Source: an uncultured Clostridium sp. (GTDB lineage: Bacteria > Bacillota > Clostridia > TANB77 > CAG-508). Taken from it: a stretch of 64,000 nucleotides of DNA. The DNA lies in assembly GCA_947570695.1 (NCBI GenBank), contig CANOVB010000003.1, forward strand, positions 124,001 through 188,000, in the 5' to 3' direction. A program made the translations under genes and the position numbers. Below the pieces are notes generated by a model. The model worked only from the letters and a program-made list of their open reading frames with translations, was not told the DNA's origin and searched no databases. Positions 57,763 to 64,000 of this stretch are shown one piece after another (position 1 is the stretch's first letter; every line of letters begins with the position of its first letter).

Positions 57763-58305
57763 TTATTTAGCTTTTCCATCTAAATTTATAATTTTACTAA
57801 CAAAACCAACTATTACTGTTGAGTTTTGTTTTGCTATTTCTTTTGTAACTGCTTTTCCGCCAACTGTAACAGATGCTACTATTGCACTAAACAAAAATTG
57901 TATTTGTGAACTCATTCCATAATTTTCTGTAAGCTTTAATGCTATCATTGCACTAATAGCACCACTAAGAACCCCACAAATATCTCCTATTACATCTGCA
58001 CAAAAATTTGATACTTTTGCAGAATTTCTTATCATTTTTATTGATGTTTTTGATCCTTTTATTTTCTTACTTGCTTGAGCATGAAAATCTTCTTCATTTG
58101 CAACCGTAACAGCTACTCCAATTAAATCAAATATGACTCCTACTAAGATTACTAAAACTAGCACTATTAATCCTGCAATAATATTTAATTTTGAAATTGC
58201 TGTATTTGATATATATGAAAACACTAATGATAAAACAAATGTAGTAATAGATATTACTATTACCCAAGTTTTTGCACTATTGTTTTTTTTCGATTTATCT
58301 TTCAT
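57763..58305 (-). CDS. oapA: OLE-associated membrane protein OapA-like
   Basis: 180 residues with four hydrophobic segments (about 13-32, 38-62, 105-125, 132-152). The loop between the second and third is polar and basic: EEDFHAQASKKIKGSKTSIKMIRNS. The segment GVIFDLIGVAVTVANEEDFH and the later VIGDICGVLSGAISAMIAL repeat a D-x-x-G pattern. Size, topology and position directly after a ~600-nt non-coding region match OapA, the OLE RNA partner that brings the RNA to the membrane in Bacillus halodurans. GGAG is 19 nt from the ATG, an unusual distance. Confidence 0.8.
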   Translation of the reverse strand: MKDKSKKNNSAKTWVIVISITTFVLSLVFSYISNTAISKLNIIAGLIVLVLVILVGVIFDLIGVAVTVANEEDFHAQASKKIKGSKTSIKMIRNSAKVSNFCADVIGDICGVLSGAISAMIALKLTENYGMSSQIQFLFSAIVASVTVGGKAVTKEIAKQNSTVIVGFVSKIINLDGKAK

Positions 58306-58339
58306 TTTACTTTAGTTTATTAATCTCCTTTAATATTTT

Positions 58340-58925
58340 GTATTATTTTATTAGTAATTGGTAGGAATTTAAGTAAACTTTACAGTTTAGGTCTAGCAGA
58401 GTTTCTCTATTTTTCGCTTTTTATTACTAAAAAGCCGTTTCCATTTAAGAAAAATATCCATCTTTTGATGTTGCCAGATCGCCACTTAAATCTGTACCTT
58501 AATCCTTAAATTCCTTTGCTTATAATCTCTAAGCAAACACTCTAGAAATTTTCTTTGAGTATCCTAGCCTGTTACTAGTCTCTTTTGCAATAAAAGTTTC
58601 ATAATCAAATATAATAAAGTATTTGGCCGATATCTTATTATACTTGGCGATTAATCCCCAGTTATCACTCAAGACAGTCATTACCACTATACAACATTTT
58701 GCCATATAGGTTTACCTATTCTTAAAAACCGAATAAGTCTCAACGAAAACAGGAATCATTTGTATGCCATTACAAATTATCCTAATTTCTTTACTTTTTA
58801 AGTCCACACAAAACTGGGCGTAATGCGCAGAATCTTAAAAAACTTCGACTGATAATACTTTCTAGTAGATTTTTAGGCCCACCCTCATAACAGGAGTATA
58901 CACTAGAATAATGCACCAATGATGT
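58340..58925 (-). ncRNA. ole: OLE RNA (ornate, large, extremophilic)
   Basis: A 772-bp gap with no ORF has its own promoter and much more even base composition than other spacers, with stretches such as GGGTGGGCC, GATCTGGCAACATC and CTCTGCTAGACC. Many local inverted repeats are visible. It lies immediately upstream of an OapA-like gene on the same strand, the hallmark of OLE RNA loci. The transcript predicted from the promoter start to the last conserved-looking block is about 590 nt, near the known ~600 nt. Ends are approximate. In B. halodurans the RNA forms a membrane complex and affects tolerance to alcohols, cold and magnesium. Identification is by context and size, not by covariance search. 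Confidence 0.8.
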
Positions 58926-58930
58926 TAGAT

Positions 58931-58959
58931 ATTATACCAGTTTTATAATTTTTAATCAA
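58931..58959 (-). promoter_or_regulatory. Promoter of the OLE RNA
   Basis: TTGATT (58954-58959) and a perfect TATAAT (58931-58936) are 17 nt apart on the minus strand. The start site should be near 58924. Confidence 0.8.
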
Positions 58960-59077
58960 ATCTTTTGCTAACTTTTTTTCAAATAAAAAAGTTTTGTTTG
59001 CTTAAGTATCTTTATTTATCTTTGATTTTCTTATTCATACTCTCTTATTCTCTTTAACTCGTTATGTTTGATAAAAG

Positions 59078-62000
59078 TTATTCAACACTTTTTAATGATT
59101 CAATCATATCTACTTTTTTCAAAGAAAAATATGTTATAAAATTAACTATATAAGTAAATATTACTGTTATTAAACTTGCATATAAATAACTTTGAGGTAA
59201 AATTATTTTTTTAAATCTAAGTATCCCTATTTCACAGGTTCCTAGTATAAATGAGTTTAGAATATATCCAAAAACTAATCCTACTAAAATTCCAATAATT
59301 GTTAGTAAAATAATTTCCCTTGTTACATAATCATAAACTTCTTTATCATAAAAGCCTAAAACTTTTATTGTAGCAAGTTCTCTAATTCTCTCACTTATAT
59401 TTACATTAGACAAATTATATAAAACAATAAAAGCTAAAAGTCCAGCTGATACAATTAAAACATAAACAACAAGATTCATTGCACTTAATGTATCATCCAT
59501 TATTCTTATTAAATAACTACTTAAAGTTACTGAAGAAATTTTAGAATTATTTAAAATTTCTTCTGATAATTTGTTTTCAAAATTTTCTTCTAACTTTTCT
59601 GAATATTTACAAAGTAAAATATTTGTAGATGCCTCTTCATTAAATATTTTTTGATATAAATTTTTAGTCATATAAATATAATGAGAGATATAATGTTCAG
59701 TAACTGCTCCAACTCTTACAGAATATTCATTTTTGTCAGAATCTTTTAATATTATTTCATCTCCTTTTTTTGCATTAATTAATTGTGCAAGCTTATCTGT
59801 TAATATAATTTCCTCATCATTTAAAACTAAAGGCTCTCCAGATTTCACATCTTTTAATTTTATAACTTTATCAAGCTCTTCCATATTATTAACAACTAAA
59901 ATTTGAGCATCTTCTTCTAAGTTTTCTTTTTTTACTGCTTCTGATGACATATAAACTCTAGTTAAAGTTTCTATTTCTGATTTTTCTTCTAGATTATTAA
60001 CCAAATCATTAATTTCATCATTAGTCAATGTGTTCTTTAAACCTATTAACATATCATATTTATATATATCTATATACTGATAATCCATAATTTTTGATAT
60101 TGAATCTTTTAGTCCAAATCCTGCTAAAATTAAAGCTGTACACCCACAAATTCCTATAACTGTCATTAAAAATCTTTTTTTATACCTAAACATATTTCTA
60201 GCTGTAACTTTTTGTGTAAAATTAAGTCTTTTCCAAATAAATGGTATTTTTTCAATTAGAACTCTTTTTCCTGCTCTTGGCGCTTTTGGTCTCATCATTT
60301 CTGCTGGAGTACTTACTAATTCTTTACTCGCTGTATAAATAGTAGCTCCCACAATACATATTGACATTATAAAAGTTCCTGTAAACATATAATATTTATT
60401 AATTTCTATTACCATATCTGTTATATTATACATCATCTGATACATTGAAATTATAACTCTTGGAAAAAATTCAAGTCCAAAAACCGCACCTAAAATTCCA
60501 CCTATAAATGAAGCTACTGCTGAATAAATAATATATTTTGACATTATCTGCATTTTGTTATATCCTAATGCTTTTAAAGTACCTATCTGTACTCTCTCTT
60601 CTTCTACCATTCTAGACATTGTTGTTAAACTTATTAATGTTGCAATTATAAAAAATACTATTGGAAATACTTCTCCTAATTTCTCTACATTTCCTGTATC
60701 TTGTCTAAAACTATTAAAACCGCTATTATCTTCTCTATTAAAAATATACCATTTTGCATTTTCGATATCATTTACTTTTTCTCTTGCATCTATTAATTTT
60801 TCTTCTGCATCTTGTATCTTTTCATCAAATTCTTTTTTTGCATCTTCTAGTTCTTTTTCACCATCTCTTACTTCCTTTTTCGCATCTGCTAGTTTTGATT
60901 TTCCTTCAGCAATCTCTTTTTCTGCATCTGCAAATTTTTGATTAACTTGTTTTTTATTTTTTTCTAATTCAGCTTTTGATTCTGCAAGTTTTGCATATCC
61001 TGCTTCTATTTGATTTTGTCCTACTACTATTTTATTTTCTGCTTCTGCAAGCTGTACTTTTATCGTATTTAACTGATTTTCTAAATTTGCTTTTTCTATT
61101 TTACAAGAATTTAATCCTTCATTTATTTGAATTAATTTTTCATTTGTTATTCCATAAGATATTAACTCTTGTTTTTGCATATTTAAATCTTTAATTTGAG
61201 TTTCTAGTTTTGCTATCATTTGAGTTAAGTTTGTTGCTACTTCTCCTGTAGCATTTAATAATTCATTTTTCCACTTATCAAGTGTTACATTTAAAGAATT
61301 AATAGTTTCATCTACTTTTTTTATTCCTGATAATACACTCTCTGCTAAAACTTTATTTTCTTCCAATTCTTTAATTGAATTTGTTAATGTTATAATTCCA
61401 TTTTCTAATTGTGATATAACTGTTTGAAGCTCTTGTTTTTTAGAATCTAATTCTGTTATTCCTGCACTTATTTGAGTTCTTGAATTTGCAAGCTCTGTTT
61501 CTGCAACTGATATTTGAGTTTCTGCATTAGAAAATTCTGTATTTGCTTTTTCTTTTCCTTCTTTTAATTCTTTTTCTCCATCAGAAATTTCCTTTTCTGC
61601 ATCTTTAATTTTTTTCTTTCCATTTTGAAGTTCTTTTTCTGCATCTTCTATTTTCAGTATTCCTTCTGCTTTTTTATCATCAAATTCAATCTGAGCATCA
61701 TTTAATTTATTATTCGCTTCTTCAATTAATTCATTATATCTTGAGTTTTGTCTTTCTTCTTTAATTTCTTCTAAATTATTTGTTACATTTGAAATTAAAT
61801 TATCATACTCATCACTTATAGCAGGAAATTTTTTTGAATCTTTTGCAATAATATCTATTCCAGTATATATGTCTGAAGAAATATTTTCTTTACTTACATA
61901 AATATAATAACTAATTTTACCAGAACCTAAGCTTGTTGTACCTCTATCTCTTGAAATATATAACGGACTTTTTACAATTCCTACTATTTTTAATTTTGTA

Positions 62001-62482
62001 TTTTTAAAAGAAGGGTCTTCATCTTCTTCAAGATTTTCTTTAATATCTATATAATCACCTATTTTCGCAGATTGCATCGTGCTTTCAATAACACATTCAT
62101 CTGGATTTTGTGGTAAATTTCCCTCTATAATTTCTACTTTATTTATATTATCCTCTAATGCATAAGCTTTTACTACAACCTCTTCTTCATTAATCATAGT
62201 AAAAACATCTTCACTATAAATTCCATAAACTTCTGCTACACCATCTACTTTTGAAATAGCTTCTATATCATCATCAGTTAGTCCAAGTGTTGATACAATA
62301 TTTATATCATATACATTATTTTTATCTAAAAATGTATCTATAGTTTTTTTCATATCTGGACTTGTTGCTCTAACACCCGCAAAAAAGCCCACTCCTAAAA
62401 AAGCCATTAAAAGTATGGAAATAAATCTTTTATTTGTCTTTTTTATTTGTTTTATACTATCTTTTAATAAAGCCTTTTTCAT
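59078..62482 (-). CDS. FtsX-family ABC permease with long coiled-coil ectodomain
   Basis: 1134 residues. A first membrane helix (20-40, ISILLMAFLGVGFFAG) leads to a MacB-like periplasmic/extracellular domain. A very long coiled coil at about 240-600 with repeats of (E/K)LAxAxxEIxxGKxEL follows. Then an FtsX core with three helices (~625-750: GEVFPIVFFIIATLISLTTMSRMVEEERVQIGTLKALGYN), a second extracellular domain and a second FtsX core (~1010-1130, LATIKVLGFYDKEVYDYV). Homologues export or act mechanically on the wall with a MacB-type ATPase; none is in view. The promoter is at 62506-62534. Confidence 0.88.
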   Translation of the reverse strand: MKKALLKDSIKQIKKTNKRFISILLMAFLGVGFFAGVRATSPDMKKTIDTFLDKNNVYDINIVSTLGLTDDDIEAISKVDGVAEVYGIYSEDVFTMINEEEVVVKAYALEDNINKVEIIEGNLPQNPDECVIESTMQSAKIGDYIDIKENLEEDEDPSFKNTKLKIVGIVKSPLYISRDRGTTSLGSGKISYYIYVSKENISSDIYTGIDIIAKDSKKFPAISDEYDNLISNVTNNLEEIKEERQNSRYNELIEEANNKLNDAQIEFDDKKAEGILKIEDAEKELQNGKKKIKDAEKEISDGEKELKEGKEKANTEFSNAETQISVAETELANSRTQISAGITELDSKKQELQTVISQLENGIITLTNSIKELEENKVLAESVLSGIKKVDETINSLNVTLDKWKNELLNATGEVATNLTQMIAKLETQIKDLNMQKQELISYGITNEKLIQINEGLNSCKIEKANLENQLNTIKVQLAEAENKIVVGQNQIEAGYAKLAESKAELEKNKKQVNQKFADAEKEIAEGKSKLADAKKEVRDGEKELEDAKKEFDEKIQDAEEKLIDAREKVNDIENAKWYIFNREDNSGFNSFRQDTGNVEKLGEVFPIVFFIIATLISLTTMSRMVEEERVQIGTLKALGYNKMQIMSKYIIYSAVASFIGGILGAVFGLEFFPRVIISMYQMMYNITDMVIEINKYYMFTGTFIMSICIVGATIYTASKELVSTPAEMMRPKAPRAGKRVLIEKIPFIWKRLNFTQKVTARNMFRYKKRFLMTVIGICGCTALILAGFGLKDSISKIMDYQYIDIYKYDMLIGLKNTLTNDEINDLVNNLEEKSEIETLTRVYMSSEAVKKENLEEDAQILVVNNMEELDKVIKLKDVKSGEPLVLNDEEIILTDKLAQLINAKKGDEIILKDSDKNEYSVRVGAVTEHYISHYIYMTKNLYQKIFNEEASTNILLCKYSEKLEENFENKLSEEILNNSKISSVTLSSYLIRIMDDTLSAMNLVVYVLIVSAGLLAFIVLYNLSNVNISERIRELATIKVLGFYDKEVYDYVTREIILLTIIGILVGLVFGYILNSFILGTCEIGILRFKKIILPQSYLYASLITVIFTYIVNFITYFSLKKVDMIESLKSVE

Positions 62483-62505
62483 TTTTCACCTCTTTAATAG
62501 AGCTT

Positions 62506-62534
62506 ATTATATATTTAAATTGGCTAAAAGTAAA
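62506..62534 (-). promoter_or_regulatory. Promoter of the FtsX permease
   Basis: TTTACT (62529-62534) and TATAAT (62506-62511) are 17 nt apart on the minus strand; GAGGTG and the ATG follow. Confidence 0.65.
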
Positions 62535-62624
62535 TGATATTTTAAATAAAGATTTTGTTTTAAATCTGCAAAATTTGGCTTAAGTAATCATATAATAAGT
62601 TATTCATACAATATTTTTTTGTAC

Positions 62625-62653
62625 TTGACTATATTTTTATTGAATAATATAAT
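62625..62653 (+). promoter_or_regulatory. Promoter of the 157-aa membrane protein
   Basis: TTGACT (62625-62630) and TATAAT (62648-62653) are 17 nt apart; AAGGAG and the ATG at 62689 follow. Confidence 0.75.
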
Positions 62654-62688
62654 TATAATTATGAATTTTGTATTAAGGAGTTTTTTCT

Positions 62689-63162
62689 ATGTATAATGAA
62701 AATTCTTTTAAAGATTACCTTTTTTGGATAAAAGTAAAGCGTATATTTGTTATAATTGCTTTTAGTATTATTGGTTGTATTATTGGAATTATAACAAGTT
62801 CCTTTGTAGTAGATGTACTTTTATTTAATAATATTTTTAGAATACTTATTGTAGGAGCACTTACTTTACTTTTCTTTACAATTTCTCTTTTAGGTACTTC
62901 TAATGTTGGAAAAGAAATTCAAGATGGATATTGGAAAATTGCTACTTTAAGGAAATTAACCTTAATATCAAAGAAATTAGATTCCCTTGAAAAATTAGAT
63001 AATCTTGATATATTAAATGATTTGATTACAGAAAATCTTAGCAAGATTAAATCTCCAAAGGTTTCAAAAGAAATTGATGAAGAAAATGTTGTTATTGATG
63101 AAGATTTAGAAATAACCTCCAAAAAAGTTTCTAGAGGGAGAAAACCTAAAGCTTCTGTTTAA
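62689..63162 (+). CDS. Two-helix membrane protein with basic RGRKPK tail
   Basis: 157 residues. Two hydrophobic segments (about 17-45 and 48-70) follow a short polar N-terminus. A cytoplasmic amphipathic region (LRKLTLISKKLDSLEKLDNLDILNDLI) is followed by an acidic linker and a C-terminal SRGRKPKASV, which resembles an AT-hook core. I do not recognise the family. It has its own good promoter, AAGGAG site and terminator, so it is a real single-gene unit. Confidence 0.7.
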   Translation: MYNENSFKDYLFWIKVKRIFVIIAFSIIGCIIGIITSSFVVDVLLFNNIFRILIVGALTLLFFTISLLGTSNVGKEIQDGYWKIATLRKLTLISKKLDSLEKLDNLDILNDLITENLSKIKSPKVSKEIDEENVVIDEDLEITSKKVSRGRKPKASV

Positions 63163-63188
63163 AATTTGTTTATCAAATTATCAAATTC

Positions 63189-63229
63189 TTTATTAAGTAA
63201 GAACTCAGTGCTCTTTCCTATTAAATAAA
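63189..63229. repeat. Tail-type palindrome after the 157-aa gene
   Basis: TTTATTAAGTAAGAAC faces TTTCCTATTAAATAAA, a diverged member of the palindrome family seen at the ends of the long repeat modules. Confidence 0.4.
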
Positions 63230-63266
63230 GCAAAAACATCATCTTATAAATTGATGATGTTTTTAT
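63230..63266. terminator. Bidirectional terminator between the 157-aa gene and pgi
   Basis: AAAAACATCATC pairs with GATGATGTTTTT with A and T runs outside, between convergent genes. Confidence 0.85.
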
Positions 63267-63354
63267 TTTATGTCAGTTGAACAAAGACATTTGCTTTTAA
63301 TTTTGTCTTTTTCAATTTTCATAATCTCCTATTTTTTATACTTTAATTTTCAAA

Positions 63355-64000
63355 TTAATATCCTGGTTTTTCTAATAATTTAAACATATTTTTCTTATAT
63401 TCTTCTACTCCTGGTTGATTAAACGGATTAACTCCTAAAAGCGAACCAGAAATTGCACAAGCCTTTTCAAAAAAATATATTAATTCTCCAATATTTTCCT
63501 CATCTAGTTTTTCAATTTCTACCATAAAGTTAGGGACATTTCCTGTAACATGTGCTAAAACTGTTCCTTCCATTGCTTTACCATTAACATATCCTAAATC
63601 TTTTCCTGCTAAATAATTTAATCCATCAAGATTTTGATCATCTGTTTGTATTGTAATTTCAGAAGAATTTGTTTTTACTTTTAAAACTGTTTCCATTAAA
63701 TCTCTTCTTCCATCTTGAATATATTGTCCCATTGAGTGCAAATCTGTTGTTAAATCAACTCCTGCTGGGAATATTCCTTTTAAATCTTTTCCTTCGCTTT
63801 CTCCATATAATTGTTTCCACCATTCTGTCATATAATGAAGTTTAGGTTCATAATTTGCAAGAATCTCTATTGTTTTTCCTGATCTATATAAAAGGTTTCT
63901 TGCTACTGCATATTTATAACAATCATTATATTTTAAATTTGAATCTGAATATTTGTCTTGAGCTGTTTTAGCTCCTTTCATTAGTTTTTCAATATTTATT
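63355..64000 (-). CDS. pgi: Glucose-6-phosphate isomerase (partial, cut by window edge)
   Basis: The C-terminal ~215 residues are present and the frame stays open to the right edge ([17 protein letters not shown]), so the Met at 63981 is internal. Motifs: [68 protein letters not shown], and the C-terminal [18 protein letters not shown]. Interconverts glucose-6-P and fructose-6-P. Confidence 0.95.
   Translation of the reverse strand, partial: INIEKLMKGAKTAQDKYSDSNLKYNDCYKYAVARNLLYRSGKTIEILANYEPKLHYMTEWWKQLYGESEGKDLKGIFPAGVDLTTDLHSMGQYIQDGRRDLMETVLKVKTNSSEITIQTDDQNLDGLNYLAGKDLGYVNGKAMEGTVLAHVTGNVPNFMVEIEKLDEENIGELIYFFEKACAISGSLLGVNPFNQPGVEEYKKNMFKLLEKPGY

Noticed and set aside
58306..59077. 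RNase P RNA, tmRNA or 6S RNA
   Set aside because: Size above 6S, no tmRNA tag-like frame or CCA end, no RNase P conserved core recognised, while the adjacent OapA-like gene points to OLE RNA.
60555..60941. 128-codon plus-strand ORF rich in Ser/Phe/Ala
   Set aside because: Antisense to the coiled-coil repeats of the FtsX permease.

Overview
The window is chromosomal DNA of a very AT-rich, endospore-forming member of the Clostridia, probably a gut or other anaerobic lineage. Three things support this. The coding regions use A/T-ending codons almost throughout. Strong GGAGG-type ribosome binding sites and T-tailed hairpin terminators are common. There are many sporulation genes: spoIIP, gpr, ytxC, ytfJ/gerW, spoVS, ymdB and a pair of small CotF-like coat proteins. 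No tRNA, rRNA, CRISPR array, phage module or transposase gene was seen. Apart from tmcAL, the GT4 glycosyltransferase, the coat-protein pair and one small membrane protein, nearly all genes lie on the minus strand.

Layout, low to high coordinates. 1-5.4 kb: a tRNA-modification and housekeeping run (rnhA, coaE, queA, tgt), a membrane-anchored WG-repeat protein and a truncated TIGR04086-type membrane protein. 5.4-14.8 kb: tmcAL (+), then spoIIP, hisS, an MBL-fold hydrolase, a bifunctional (p)ppGpp synthetase/hydrolase, recJ and ylbF. 14.9-19.6 kb: an alpha-glucan locus with a GH57 branching enzyme, a lysine-rich DUF4912 protein and a divergent GT4 glucan-synthase-like enzyme. 19.7-28.1 kb: TraX, YqeY, a 26-codon ORF, YtxC, Gpr, YebC, an inositol-monophosphatase-family protein, coat proteins, a ZIP metal transporter with a perfect 26-bp palindrome at its promoter, a P-loop kinase-like protein and an ECF-S-like membrane protein with a preQ1-like leader. 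28.4-37.5 kb: a frameshifted TVP38/DedA gene, a GT2 glycosyltransferase, argS, a VanZ-like protein, an RNHCP protein, a uridine-kinase-like nucleoside kinase and recG. 37.5-48.2 kb: two unassigned proteins, ytfJ, DUF2953, scpA, recX, recA with an SOS box, a solute-binding protein, spoVS and ymdB. 48.3-53.7 kb: a GH13 amylase between two long repeat modules, then guaB and dapL. 53.9-64 kb: a 912-residue HD-CYTH-CYTH protein, holA, oapA, the OLE RNA, a large FtsX-type permease, a small membrane protein and the 3' part of pgi.

The two strongest points of interest are both near the right end. First, the 770-nt gene-free stretch at 58.3-59.1 kb has its own promoter, is far less AT-rich than other spacers and lies directly upstream of an OapA-like membrane protein. 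That is the usual context of the OLE (ornate, large, extremophilic) RNA. Second, the 912-aa protein at 53.9-56.6 kb appears to combine a dGTPase/SAMHD1-like HD phosphohydrolase with two CYTH triphosphate-tunnel domains, an arrangement I do not recognise from any characterised protein.

Accessory structure is mostly small repeats. One family has a ~210-bp module with an identical 61-bp core flanking the GH13 gene, plus degenerate copies elsewhere. A second is built on a GGACGTTTGTTAA...TGTCCA inverted repeat. The GH13 gene and the P-loop gene at 26.7 kb look less AT-rich than their surroundings and end in GC-rich terminators, which suggests acquisition. All functional calls come from reading motifs and context by eye; no database search was run.
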